From the NCBI GenBank assembly GCA_963930655.1, contig OZ005618.1, positions 20,239,001 through 20,303,000 on the forward strand: a stretch of DNA of 64,000 nt, read 5' to 3'. A model generated the notes under the pieces. It saw only the letters and a list, made by a program, of their open reading frames with translations. It ran no database searches and had not been told where the DNA came from. Made by a program: the position numbers and the translations under genes. Origin of the DNA: Myrica gale (taxonomy: Eukaryota > Streptophyta > Magnoliopsida > Fagales > Myricaceae). How positions within the stretch are numbered: position 1 is the stretch's first letter; each line of letters starts with the position of its first letter. Below are positions 28,222-41,465 of the stretch, in pieces.

Positions 28222-31183
28222 TTAAAATTTTGATATTTGTCAACTCTTAATCGGGTCAGGCATTACTAACTTGGTCAAATTCATCCGAATTCGTTCACAG
28301 ACTAGATGTAACTAATTTTGTTATAAAAAATAAAAATAAATAGCTGAAAAATATTATTATAAATAAATGATGCTGACCGACATGGTAATATAGGAAGGAT
28401 TTCTGATTATAATTACTTCTGTTGTTGGGTTAGGAACTTGGTTAAGTATTATTCTGAATTTTAAGTAATCTTAATAAAATAATATAAAATACAATAAACC
28501 AATTTGGATTTGATTATCTCATGAAACAAGAGATTATGACACGTGATAGATCTCTAATCCTTCAGCCTTAAGGCTTCGATTTTTTTCTTTTTTTTAAAAA
28601 AAAATATTTTGTATATATAATAATTATAAATCCAACCAAAAGGAAAAACTCTGCTTTTATGGATGGGTTGTACTTTCGCACCCCACTCCTGTTCCTCTTG
28701 CGGCCTCCGGTCAAAGTTGTTGCCTCGGCAAATGTTCACAATGCAGAATACAGTCCCTAACAACCACAACAATACCAACCATGTCTCTCCAGTCTCCCCA
28801 CAATGTCCTAAAACATGCGAGTTGGGTGGTAAAATGGAGATTAGGATGTAGGGGCAGATTCGTCAATTAGAAAAAGGACCAGAGCAACTTGGCCTTTTAA
28901 CCAATATTTTTGGGCAACTATTTATCTATAGAAATTAGAAAGTAAAAGGCGAAGAAGGTGGACTAAATTTGGCTTTTAGAGAGTCGGCCATGGAAAGTAA
29001 AATGTGAAATAATTGTGCATTGGGTTCTGCTAAAGGGGCTCCAAAGAGGTGCCAAGTTGCAGCTTCAAAGGAATAGTGGGGGGATTTGGAAACCGTGAGC
29101 GCTGGATCGTCTTCTCTCTTACACGAGATAGAGTGGCCCCCAAAGTGGGCTTTGGTAGGGTCAATGATTTTCTAAGCACTTTCCTCCGACAGTTGATTGA
29201 AGGGGAATATGGAAAATTCATAGCTTTCATGGCTGTATCATTCCATGTACGAATTGTACTTTAGCTCTCTTTATTCGAATTTCAAAATCTAATCATCCTA
29301 GCCACAATTAACATGATTGTAGCTCATCTATTCTCCACTCAAGTTTAATGGAAATCTAGAGCCCCCATTGTGTCCGGGTCGAATGGACTTCCCCTAATTT
29401 GGACGTATTGCGAGGCTTTAATGTTACGATTAAATTTCGAAGAGTTAGAGTTGGCGATATAGGTCGATTGCCTCGACGACTCTCAAATAATTAGACTTTG
29501 GTGCGATTCCCGTAGAGAATCGAACATGAGACCTTGTGTTTTATCTGCATAGTCTCATGTTCGCTGTAATTAATAAAGCAAATCGATAATAAGTATCTAT
29601 TTGTTAGAATCATTATTGATTATATTTACTAAACCTCTAAGATCATCTTGACCGGTAAATGATTATATTTTTTAAAAGGAACAAAAAAACATAAGACAAG
29701 CTAGACAAGGGATACTTTTTTTTTTTCTTTTTCTAGATCAAAAGGCCCTCAGGCTGTGAATAGACAATGAATCCATCGTGAAGTCACACCGAAATTCACC
29801 ACCACTTAAATCCAAAAATTTCACATGGTGTGGGAATCACTAAAGCTTAATGAGACTACCATAATTCGAATAGTCATTGTGAATAAACTTTAGGTCCTAG
29901 GCACGACCCGCACACTACTAAACTACCTTCACTGATGGTGACAAGGTATAGTTCTAATATACTGCAAAATAATACAATAAAAATACCATTTCTCGTAGAA
30001 AAAAAATCTCCTGTCATGATTAGCAAAGATTCAAGGTTTCTTAAACATTTCCCAACTAAGCTTTAAGACCCTCCATGCGTCAAAATGAAGCCTAAAAAAC
30101 AAGCATACAAATAAAACTAAATTGCTTGAAAGTTAAATGATTGAGGTTGAAATGTAGCAATCAATCAACTACATAATATTTTAACCTTTTTACTTTTTTC
30201 TGCTAACAAAAATCAACCTTGATCCATAAGTGGCACCGATGCCTTACTTTAATTGCAAATAGTCCCAAAAAGTACGCCATAGATTTTGTGGTCTAGTATG
30301 ATGGATCCACTGCAGGCTGCAGCAATGCAAGCAAAATAGGCACTATACTAGAAGCCAAAAATCCTCAGGTGCAACTTTATATATATATATATATATATGT
30401 TGGTTTAGGAATGGTGAAATGAATAGACTTAAAGAACTTATATATATATTAGACTTAAAGAACTTATATATATATATAAAAGAATAGATTTAAAGAAAGT
30501 TAAAATTTTTATTATAAATAATAAAATCAACATATTTTTACCATAATAATTAGATTTACTTATATTTATGTAGCTATAAACAAATAGTCCCACATAGTTC
30601 TAGAATATAAATATTCTCCAAAATTAGAAAAAAATTAAGAAAAAACCACTTAATTGAACAGATGTCAGAGGGGATTTAAAATGCTAATATATATTTGTAT
30701 AATGAGAACTTAAATAATTAATAATCTAAAGGGCAAATGAAGAAAGGCGCACCCAAGTACACGCTCATGATGATGCAGTTCACCAAACAGGAAGACAAAT
30801 GGAACCTGCCGCAACTGAAACCTTATAAAGGAAAATGTTAAAAAGAAAAAACACTGCAAATATTGTCGGAAAAAATAATTATATATATTGAAACGTAAAC
30901 ATAATCTGTGATTTAAACTTCTGTTATCGGCTGTTGTCTCCAGCCTTTCCTCCCCTCTCTCTCTCTCTCTGAGTCTATACCCGGAAAAGTTGAAGAAGAA
31001 GAAAACACGTACTCCAATCTAGCCTCTACTTTCTCTTATAAAAATTATGATTTGATATATCCGTTGAAACATTCTTTTACATGTATATTGAGCTTGTTTT
31101 ATAGCTATATATATATATATATATACTGTCATTGGGAGAGAGTTCGGATAAGAGAGACGAAGAAAGAAAACAAGCTGTAAGAA
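28222..31183. other. intergenic region upstream of the aspartic protease
   Basis: No gene is supported. A minus-strand frame at 28554-28778 starts with a signal-peptide-like segment (MVLLWLLGTVFCIVNICRG) but matches no peptide family I know. There is a perfect 12-bp inverted repeat with a 19-base loop (29521-29532 and 29552-29563) and AT microsatellites at 30377-30398 and 31105-31125. The latter lies about 60 bp before the protease start codon, in its leader or core promoter. Confidence 0.5.
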
Positions 31184-34100
31184 ATGGTGGCGAGTGTTTC
31201 GGCCGGGATTCTGATGGCGACGGTGCTTCTGTCGGCTGCTTTGGTGATGTGCGATTTTCCGACCACGCTGAAACTGGAGAGAGCTTTCCCGGTCGGGCAA
31301 CGAGTGGAATTAAGCGAACTCAGAGCTCGGGACATGGCGAGGCATAGAAGGATGTTGCAGGCTTCTTCTAACGGTCTCATGGATTTTACCGTCCAGGGTA
31401 CCTACAATCCGTACCTTGTTGGGTAATTCTATGATTGACTCTATTTGCGCTGTTTTGTTTAATATTGATTTCGAATTTTGAGTTATGGGTTGCCTTTCAT
31501 TTCTTATTTTCTTTTGTTTCCGATGTGATAGTTGGGGGGTGGGGGTGAATTTGGATTTTCTTTGGGTTTTGATTAATTTTGGAACTAGTTTTCTTTTGTC
31601 GGTTTTTGCTATTTATAGGATTCTGCGGCCCTGTGTTTGTTTCTACATTTCTTTATCTGCTTCTTATTTTGTGTTAAGGATTTCCTGTGTCTAAATTTGT
31701 AAATTTCTGTCTACATCGGTTTGTTTCTTTTCCTTTTCTTGTGTGTCTTGGTTGATAATGGTCCAATTCATGGTCTTTAGGCGCTTTTTTGCCTTAATTT
31801 TGGTTTGCCTTCTGGTTCTCTGTATTTCTCTCTGGTTTGCAGGAACTGTTCATCAAATTATGATCAAACTTAAACTGCTATGTGGCTTTATTACAGGCTT
31901 TATTATACGGAAGTATTATTGGGTTCTCCTCCAAAAGCATTCTATGTGCAGATTGATACCGGAAGTGATGTTCTGTGGGTCAGTTGTAGCTCCTGCAGTG
32001 GTTGCCCCGGATCGAGTGGACTCCACGTACAACTTTTCCTTTGCCATATTCTTCCTTTTACATGGTTTAGTCCTGTAGCTTCCCTTCTACAATAGGAGCA
32101 ATATACCCCTATAGTTCTCAACGCATATGCTTGTTTTTTCTCACAGATTGAGCTCAATTCCTTTAATCCCGGGAGCTCATCAACAGCTTCATTGATCTCT
32201 TGTTCTGACCAAATATGCAATCTTGGAGTTCAATCATCGGATGCTACCTGTTCTGGTCAGAATAATCAGTGCGCATACACCTTCCAGTATGGAGATGGCA
32301 GTGGGACATCCGGCTATTATGTATCAGACCTGATGCATTTTGATGAGATTCTTGGGGGTTCGATGACCACAAATGCTTCAGCTCCTGTTGTCTTCGGGTG
32401 AGATATCATGAGTTTCAATGCGAAGCTAGTAGAAATTCTTTTGTTTGGTAGTTTGAGCTTGGTAGTCATTGCCTCAGATGGTGGATCATGAAACAGGTGT
32501 AGCACCTCGCAGACAGGAGACTTGACAAAGACAGATAGAGCAGTTGACGGGATTTTTGGGTTTGGACAACAGCCTATGTCTGTCATCTCACAACTTTCTT
32601 CACAGGGAATAGCACCAAAAGCATTCTCTCACTGCTTGCGAGGGGATGATGCTGGTGGAGGCATACTGGTGTTGGGGGAAATCGTGGAGCCTAATATAGT
32701 TTACAGTCCACTTGTTCCATCACAGTAAGTTTTTTTCCTTGGAAGTAATCTACTACATAACGTGTTCTGAAATATCTCACTCAGTACCTGTTTAATAGGA
32801 CATCTGTGACCTTACTGAAGAAATATTTTGTTTGGGTAAATACCTCTTTGAAGATTCAATCACTAGGTTTTGGTTGGATTTCTTCACAATTTGGTTAATA
32901 GTTAACTTTTGGTAGGTAGTTTTGTAGGTTTCAACCAAAGCAAATGTTCATCCAAGCAATACTTCGTTGTCTTTAATTGTATGTTGTAACCAGTAATTTG
33001 AACTGTTCACTCCATTTGAGTTTGTGGGCTCTAGACGGGTTGGTAAACCTTTAATATTTGTACACGAACCCGATAATATTATTTTCGGAGATTTTGCCCA
33101 TTATGGTAAGCCCACATCATATAAAGGATTAAGAATTGACAACTGTGGAGTGTAAACATCCTAAGTCTCCGTTTGGGCTTACTGGTATCACAAATTTGTG
33201 AGGGAAAGAAAGATCTTGTTTAAATACTTGAAGGAGATGGGGAGGGTATGGTTTTGAAGTCTTCGTAGATGGAGAATTTGTTCTTGGAATTCCAATTATA
33301 TCACCTTGTGTTCAGCAGATTTTTTTTTCTTTTGTCCCCTTTATTTTGCTTGATTATGCTCTGATCAACCCAACCATCTGGTGCTTTAATATAGATCTTA
33401 GTCTTAAACCCAGTGTGAGATTCAGGTCCAAACTTTCCAACTTTGTTTTGATTAGATCATAACCACAAAAAGACACAGATGCCTATACTGAATTAGGCAT
33501 AGATCTGAGAAATAAGCATGGAACCCATGAATCATCTTAGTTTACTTCTACAGGTTCGTTAACCAGCCTAAACAAGTAGAATCCATGCCCTAGCTTTCAA
33601 GGTCAAGGTTCAAAAGTGCCCTTTTGTCTCTTGGGTAAGTAATTAAGAAGAAGGGGAGGCTGAAAAAAATAAATCCGGTTAGCCAAATGCTAAGACTATT
33701 TCGTTGAAACATGCTAGTAAAACTGAGAGGTGGAATCAAAAGTTCGTTGGAGAAATTTCTTAGGGACATATAGTGCATGTCGGTCATCTGAACATTTGGA
33801 TTCTCTGACATGTTCACACCTCGTTGCCTATGTAACATTTAGTTTTCAGCAGCATTTGTAAGTTTCAAATCAAAATATGGTATGGTAATGTTTTTTAGAT
33901 ATTTGCTCTTTTTGTGTTGTAAATAATGGTTCAAAAGATGGCATCATGTAAATCTTGACTTGACTCATCACTGGTCTGTTCAAAATTTCAGGCCTCATTA
34001 CAATTTGAATCTTGAGAGCATTTCTGTTAATGGCCAAACTTTAAGCATTGACCCATCTGTGTTCTCAACATCAACCACCAAAGGAACCATAGTTGACTCT

Positions 34101-36198
34101 GGGACGACTTTGGCATATCTTGCAGCAGGAGCTTACAATCCTTTTGTCAATGCCGTATATTTCTCTCACTGTTTATTTAATCTACATAGAATGATATTTG
34201 GGGCTTTTGACATTTTAAAACTGCAAAATTTCACTTGTTAACACGTCTTTCTGGTGGATCAGACTAGATACTCTTTGGCATGAATTGTAATACAAATATT
34301 TTGAAGCATTGTTGAAGTGTGTTATTTCTCTTGTCATGCAGATAACAAATGCGGTTTCACAGTCCGCGCAACCTGTTCTTTCCAAGGGGAATCAGTGCTT
34401 TTTAATTACTTCCAGGTTAACTTTCTGTTTATATCATCTCAGTTCTTTCTTCCTTGAGTGCTACCATTTTCAGGTTTCTCAACTCTGAGATGTATCTTTA
34501 CTTTGTGTTCAGCGTCACTGATGTATTTCCTCAAGTTAGTTTAAATTTCGCTGGTGGTGCATCCATGGTTCTAAGACCTCAGGACTACCTCTTACAGCAA
34601 AATTCCGTTGTGAGTTTTTAAGTACTGTTTTTTCTTTTTCTTTCATTAGTTTTCAGAGTCTTTCTATTGTTTTCACTTGTCAGGCCTGATATCTCTTCTG
34701 CACAGAAATCAGCATTTAGTTGAAGAAAGATATAATTCTCCCTACTCAGTTGAACAAGCCCTTTCATTGATTATACTGCTTGACTATTCGTTTGTCTGTG
34801 TTCTATCTCATGCTTCTGAAAACTTGTAGACTGTCGCATCTTTGCAGTACAGCTTCCCTGCTATTCTCACATATGAGTCTTAATTGCTGCTTCTATATTC
34901 TAATACCAGATTTCATAATCTGCTGCTACTCTATGATTGTTTGCTTCACTTAACTCTAGCCAGCCAATCAATGGCTGTAGTTTAATTTGCATATTTATTT
35001 ATCCCAAACAAGCTAGGAAGCTTCTTAGATTTCCCAAGGCATAGTTCTGTTTCCATCTTATCATAACGCACTGAATGATGGCTTTTAAAACTTTGGTGAT
35101 CTCCTCTTACAGGGTACTTCTGCAGTGTGGTGCATTGGCTTCCAGGAAATACAGGGTCAAGATATGACAATTTTAGGAGGTATGAAGGTTGACGAATAAA
35201 ATTTCTTTAATGTACAACTTTGGTTGAATGCTAAGATTCTTTCACATAATGGATACGTCTTAAACCTTTTCCTGAAACTTTAATGTACAATCTGGCTTGT
35301 TTTATAACATATTATTCTGATTCTACATCACAGAAGACACCATTTTGCATGAATCTTGCACATCGGGTTTTTGATCGGATATGAAATAAACAGGAAGGTG
35401 TGTGCTGCACTCACCAGGGACTGCCGGTGATATACTGGTGGTAGTTGGGGATAATTTCACGTGGCCCGTATGGGCTAACTAGATATAATCTCTGTGGATG
35501 ACTGGGAGCTTGATATGATCGTTACTCGTTATGCCTTTTAAGCTAGTGAAGCACATAGGCATAACTCGTTCGTCTTCTCTTCTAATTCGGCTTCTGCATG
35601 TTCCTGGATAATTTCCTTTTCTTCTTCCCTTGCATGTGGAACCTTTTCTCATTTGATTTGTTGGAGTACAATGTAGTTTCGAAATCGGCTTTGTACTACC
35701 TTGTGCTGGAACTATTCATCTTCATGGGGACTACTCTTGTGCTTATAGATTAACAAAATCACCACCTCTTTTGCAGACCTTGTCCTAAAAGACAAAGCAT
35801 TTGTTTATGATTTGGCTGGACAACGGATTGGGTGGGTCAACTATGATTGTAAGTTCCACTGTTCTATCCGAAAGGGATCTTTGGACTATCAGGAAAAGAT
35901 AGTTCATTTTCCTTAAACCGTGAAAGTAACACATACTATAGTAAACAAAGGCTTAATTTGTGCTAAATAATAATGCTTGGAAACCGATATCAAATTCTAA
36001 TCTCAGTTTGACTTTGGAAAATTAGGTTCAACGCCGGTAAATGTCTCTACAAGTAGTGCCGGGAAGAGCGAATATGTTAATCCCGGGCAGCTAAGTGATA
36101 GCAGTTCACTGCAGAATCAGCCTTACAAGGGGATAGCAAAAACCATGGTTGCTTTACTGATGCACATATCTCTGTTTGGCGGCTTCTTGTTTTTGTAG
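31184..36198 (+). CDS. GPI-anchored A1-type aspartic protease (A36/A39-like)
   Basis: Ten exons: 31184-31422, 31897-32026, 32147-32397, 32497-32724, 33992-34154, 34342-34415, 34513-34609, 35113-35179, 35777-35848, 36026-36198; 1494 nt, 497 aa. The N-terminus is a signal peptide ([16 protein letters not shown]). A short propeptide containing [14 protein letters not shown] precedes the mature pepsin fold. The catalytic motifs are QIDTGSD (Asp100) and IVDSGTT (Asp318). A Cys-rich plant-type insert ([14 protein letters not shown]) follows the first, and [14 protein letters not shown] is the flap. There is no saposin-like insert, so it belongs to the atypical plant group. The tail after a Ser-rich linker is hydrophobic ([17 protein letters not shown]), which fits a GPI attachment signal. 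Arabidopsis relatives A36 and A39 act at the pollen/pollen-tube surface; the substrate here is unknown. Confidence 0.94.
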
Positions 36199-37261
36199 CA
36201 TACAGAGCAGAAACACAGAGACTGTATATCATTATTTGTTTCATTTTATACCCCTTGCCCGTTTGTATTGTGGCAATCTGCAACACCCTGTGGTGTTTTC
36301 AGAATTTAGATTCCTCTTGTCACTGCACGACGTGGAGTAGGTTTGTGGCTGGCTGAATATTTTCTTCATCAGCCTTGTAGAGTTTACACGATCCTTCACA
36401 GGGCGTTGCTCCATTGGGCAGCATTTGTAAATTACATTCCCACAGATTATTAGTTCAGTAGATTTACTTTATACCAAGTTCTTTATCTTCGTGACATCGT
36501 GATCTGTGCAATTCACTGTAGTTCCTATTATGAAGGAGGCCATATGAGACATCGGTTTTTTCCCCCCCTTAAAAGCGTCCAACGTCAGACAGCTCAGGGA
36601 AAACAAAAGGGGAAAAGGAGGGAGGAAAAGCACAAAGCTTAACATACGCACGAGGGATATTCAACTTCCCTCCTCGGAAGGAGAAGCATAATTATACGCT
36701 TAATTAATCCGCTAGTCATATGGTTTAAACTTTTTCTCCATTATTTGGTCTCCCTGCAGTTAACTATTTTGTCCTAAAAATGTCCTGTCCAATCTCAGCG
36801 TTGCGCCTGTTGAAATACGCTTAGGTGATTAACCGAAAACATGTCTCCAATGTACATTTAGAATCACTCAGCCCATATCGTTTAACAGTGACACGTTTTT
36901 TTGTTAGCGGAATATATATATGTGACTTGTTTGTGGTCCGTGTTTAGACATAAGAACTTTCTTAAGACAAGTAGTTAACAAGACTCTCAAAGGAAGAATT
37001 AAAACTGAAGGGTCAAATTAAGAAAAAGTTAAACCATAGATTAACGGATTAATTAACCCTACATTTTGTTATAACCAAGAATTCAAAATGCATTACAAAA
37101 GTGAACAACACTAAGGAAACTGCGCACATAGGACCAAACGATTGAAGTCCAAAAGCCTTTCCAAGAGAAACCGCATCGGCCTATATTGATACCGATTTAC
37201 TTTGAAAAGATACAGAAGTGTCCATAAAGGTGAAGAATGACTCAAATACTTCAGGTTTGGG
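36199..37261. other. intergenic, 3' flank of the protease gene
   Basis: Contains the likely 3' untranslated region of the protease, then AT-rich spacer. No coding or structured feature was seen. Confidence 0.55.
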
Positions 37262-38007
37262 TAATATATATCTTGTAGAACCACTTTCTGATATTCTCAA
37301 CCTCAATGTAATATCTTGTCCGAAAAGCTGCCTAATGGGCACAATACGCGGGAGACTGCATATGAAATATAACCATGTCAATGGTAAAACTAGATTAATC
37401 TACAACTCAAACGAAAAAAAAACGCAAAAGGATGGAGAAAATACACAATTTACATATTGTAATAGACGCATGTAGGCAGGGAAAACCAACTTGTCAAGTG
37501 GAGGTGACTCTTAAACTGTTATATGTCAATGATATTTAAGATATTTTCTAACCAATGTGGGACTACTATATGTCTTTTTTCTTTTTACCAAGTGGAGGTG
37601 CCTTCAAGCTTATATAAAGTCATTCAAGATGTTTTTTAAATAATGTGGGACTGTTACATATTTGTAGTGGAGTTTGTGTGAAAAAAATTGTAATTTTGTG
37701 TGAAAATTTTGAGATTTGTAAATGTTTGTTTAATAATTTTGAAAAAAAATTCTAGATTCAAAATTATTTTTTAATACTCAGTATTTTTAATCTCCAATAA
37801 AATTTTATATCTAATCATTTTAGCTCAATTTTTTTTTTTCGAAAATCAACCCAAATGTTTAGTATGTCGGAGAGTGAGATGGAAAGAAGTATAAATATGG
37901 ACTAGTTGTAATGGGGAGCATGACCGAATATGTCCGAAGCTAGTTAATTTCTATGACGGTTTCGCCGTTTGGCATTCCGCATTTTTCAAGACATATTCCG
38001 CGTGATG

Positions 38008-38009
<2 letters not shown>

Positions 38010-38047
<38 letters not shown>

Positions 38048-38048
38048 T
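38010..38048. repeat. (ATT)n microsatellite
   Basis: About twelve uninterrupted TAT/ATT trinucleotides between AGO5 pseudogene blocks. Likely length-polymorphic. Confidence 0.95.
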
Positions 38049-38435
38049 AGGTGAAATACCTTTTTGCTGGATTATTAAGATCTAACACTTATATTCTAAA
38101 TTAATGATTTCGTTGGTTGGATGTCCGTCTTGAACTACCAACTCTTTATTCTTTGCATCTTAGGGAATTTGATATTTAGTTTGGTGAATTGATAATTTTA
38201 CACTCATAGTTTTTTATTATTATATTATGTGTTGAGTAAAATTGTTATTTCAATGAGTTAAAATATCAAATTTTTGTCTAAATTAATAAGGAATTGTGCC
38301 AAGTGTACAAAAGTTGTAGTATATAATTTTGTTTTTTCGATTTGTTTGAGCTTAATTATTGTCAAGTGGAACTGTTTTTTTGTGTGTGTGTTTGGTATCT
38401 ATTTTCTTGAAGTTTGAATAGTAATAAACTTGGTT

Positions 38436-38891
38436 TTTTTAGTCAAAAAAACAAATTTTTATTAAGATCAAGGATGTTTGAAAACCTCAAGTACAAGCTC
38501 TAAGGGGCGTGTCAGACCCTCCAGAGAGACGACGGACCAACGAGCAAATGGGTCAAACGAACTTACAAATCCAAGCCGAAAAGGGCGGGTCGAGACCCAT
38601 AAAGGGTGGAAAACCCACGAAGGGCAGCAAACTAAGACGACCAGAGGAGAAGGAAAGTTGATGGCGGAATACAGTGGCAGAACCAACAGCTGGAGGCGAT
38701 AAACCGGCCAAATCTGAAAATGGGGAGGCGCGTGAGATCCGCTCGAGTGTGGACCCACACGCGCCGCGCAGCCGGTCATCGGAGATGAGCACGAGGAGCG
38801 TCTGGACGTCCAGATTCCAACTACCTGGCTTGTGCATTCCGAAAATGACCACCTACCCTGAAAAATGAAGAAAAATGGACAAGCGCGTGAG
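38436..38891 (-). mobile_element. LINE insertion with 18-bp target duplication
   Basis: The perfect direct repeat ATAGTAATAAACTTGGTT occurs at 38418-38435 and 38892-38909. The 456-bp insert starts with a T run and, on the minus strand, ends in an L1-like tail (TTAATAAAAATTTGTTTTTT). Its body is much more GC-rich than its surroundings. It shares short stretches around a GTGAGATCC block with the LINE at 14067-14989. No reverse transcriptase remains. Confidence 0.85.
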
Positions 38892-40091
38892 ATAGTAATA
38901 AACTTGGTTGCTTACTTCATTTGAGATCTAATAAATAGTTAATTAATTAAGCAATATATGGGAAAGGTAGAGTTAGGAGTAGGTGGTTGGGCTTCTAAAT
39001 GTAGTTTTTAAAAAATACGAGATTTTAAATATATTTAGATAAAGATTTTTTGTGAAATGAGTTTTTATAAAAAATTTGTTTTAATTTTTTGTTTGTTTTT
39101 CACGAGAATTGAGGTCAATGATGATTTTAATTTTTTTTTATTTTAAAAATAAAAAAATTAAAATCATTAACCAATCATAGCTATTATGTCATTTCACATA
39201 TCAAAGTTAACACAACAAAACAACCCTATTTAGCTGAATTCCAGCATGGCTGTTAAGGTAAAAGTCAAACTCCCTTAGATGGCAAATTGTGGTGTCCACG
39301 ATCCTATGAGATCAGTCGTCCTAGAGCAACAGCAACAAGCTGCAGCTGGGAGAATATTGTCACTCCCTGTCCGTCTGGTCACGATTTCCAAATTCCATGA
39401 TTTATCGGGCAAAGGCGTCGTATGGTGTATATAAAGAGATATGATTGGGTTCTTTCCATATTTTTCTGGAAATAATTTGACGATTCAGAATTTATTTTAG
39501 AAGTAGGTCATACACACTCAGATATCCTGAACCATTATATTAATCACCAAAAGAACATGAGAAGAACTCAAGAAGAATCTCAACTATTTCTCTTTGAGAT
39601 CTTAGATTATTTGTTGACCGTGAGGATGCTCTGAGAAAATTCCTCTGTACCGGGTTACCTCAGGCCAATCCACGGAAGCCACTACTTAACGCAATTACAT
39701 CAGCAAAGGGTAAAAAAACTAACACCAAAAGGTTTTGAATTTAACAAGAATTGTCAATCAGAAATCAGATGGAACAAACCTTAACATTAGTCTCGTGGGA
39801 CACATTTTCAAGATTTTGCTTTATTAAGCTTCTCTGCTCTTCTGGGCTGACAGCACTTAGAAACGATTCCTAACTCCGTTTCACATTTAGCCAAAACTAA
39901 AGTACTTTTGTTGTGGTTTTTTTTTTTTTAAGTTTATAAAGTAGTTTCGAATGGATTATGTTACAATAAAGTAATCTAATGTGTTTCATTGTAATAATAA
40001 ATATATTTATTGAAAGTATTTTTTAATATATTGACGTATATTGTATTTTTTTATAATTTTATATGATTAATAAACTTAATACTTAACATCA

Positions 40092-41050
40092 TGGTGAGAA
40101 GTTTGCAACCCGACCCCGAATGAATCTAAAACTGTCAGAGTCGAGTTCCTTTCAATACTTTGATTTCGGTTTAGAGACCCAAATACGAACTTGGTTTTTC
40201 TCAAGTTCTTGTTTCAAAACCTGATCCAGACCTTGAAAAAAGCTAAAATCGTTAGGGTCGGGTTTTTTTGAATGCTTTGGTTTTAGGTTAGAAACTCGAA
40301 CACGAACATAATTTTTTTCGAGTTCATGTTTCAAAACCCAATCCCGACCCCTACAAAAGCTAAAACCGTTGAGTTTGGGTTCCTTTGAATATTTTGTTTT
40401 CGGGTTAGAGATCTGAACATGAATCTAAGTTTTCTCGAATTCATGTTTCAAAACCTAACTCGACCTTAAAAAAAAGCTAAAACAGTCAGGTCGGGTTCCT
40501 TTTAATGCTTTAGTTTTGGGTTAAAGACCCGAACACGAACCTGATTTTTCTCGGGTTCATGTTTCAAAACTTGATCCCGACCCCGAAAAAAAAGATAAAA
40601 CTGTCAAGGTCGGGTTCTCTTGAATGCTTTGGTTTCAGGTTAAAGACTCAAACACGAACTTATTTTTTTGGAGTTCATATTTCAAAATCCGTCTCCCAAA
40701 GAAGCTAAAACCGTCAGGGTCGTGTTCCTCTAAATATTTTGGCTTCGATTTACAGACTCGAACTTTAACCTGATTTTCTCGGGTTCATGTTGCAAAACTC
40801 GATTCCGACTAAAAAAAGAGAGCTAAAACCGATGAAGTCTATTTCCTTTTAATTATTTGGTTTCAGGTTCGAGACCAGAATATAAACTTAATTTTTCTCA
40901 GGTTCATGTTTCAAAACCTGACCTCGACTCCGAAAAAAGTTAAAACCATCGGGTCGGGTTCCTTTGAAGGCTTTGGTTTAAGATTAGAGACATGAACACG
41001 AACCTGATTTTTTTCAGGTTCATGGTCCATAACCCGACCCCAAACAAAAT
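40092..41050. repeat. minisatellite, 8 degenerate units of ~117 bp
   Basis: A unit with the core GTCGGGTTCCTTTGAATGC recurs at about 40140, 40257, 40375, 40491, 40610, 40720, 40838 and 40954; spacings are 110-119 bp. Each unit also carries a CGGGTTCATGTTTCAAAAC-like block and an AAAGCTAAAACCGTC-like block. Minus-strand frames give repeated peptides such as VRVSNLKPK, but stops interrupt them, so I do not call a gene. Confidence 0.92.
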
Positions 41051-41315
41051 GTAACCTGAACAACTCGAGTTGAACTAGATTGGTTTTGGGTCGGGAGGTT
41101 GGGTCTATGGGTTTTTTGGCCACCCCTAAGACCCAAAGAGACAGGTCTGGAGAGAAGATTCAGTTGTTTCAGAAAGTAAACCACTTTCAGGAAAGTGAAG
41201 CTGTGTTGTGTTTTACGATTGATCGTATTTTACAAGGTTTCACCAAACATACAAAAGTATGGAAAATATTTCACGAAATTGAAATACGGTAAAACAAACA
41301 GCAAATAGAGCCTTA

Positions 41316-41465
41316 GTTTTTTTTTTTAGGAAATGCTCATAAAATTACTGGAACTAGGGAAAACAAGAGTTGGAATCACAACAGGATGTAAAACAAAATA
41401 TTACTAAAATCCATTGAGCGAGGAGATGAGCTTCCTAGTCACCCAGTGAATAGCCCAAGCGGATT
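41316..41465 (-). mobile_element. LINE 3'-end fragment
   Basis: A T run at 41319 followed, on the minus strand, by an L1-type tail (TTTATGAGCATTTCCTAAAA). GAGCCTTA flanks both sides (41308-41315 and 41466-41473), possibly an 8-bp target duplication. Its right edge near the AGO5 pseudogene is uncertain. Confidence 0.45.

Noticed and set aside
29521..29563. Rho-independent-style terminator or microRNA precursor
   Set aside because: The 12-bp stem with 19-base loop is too short for a plant microRNA precursor, and such terminators do not apply to nuclear plant genes.
40152..41123. Coding gene for a repeat protein in the minisatellite
   Set aside because: Frames are broken by stops in most units and there is no start or splice structure.
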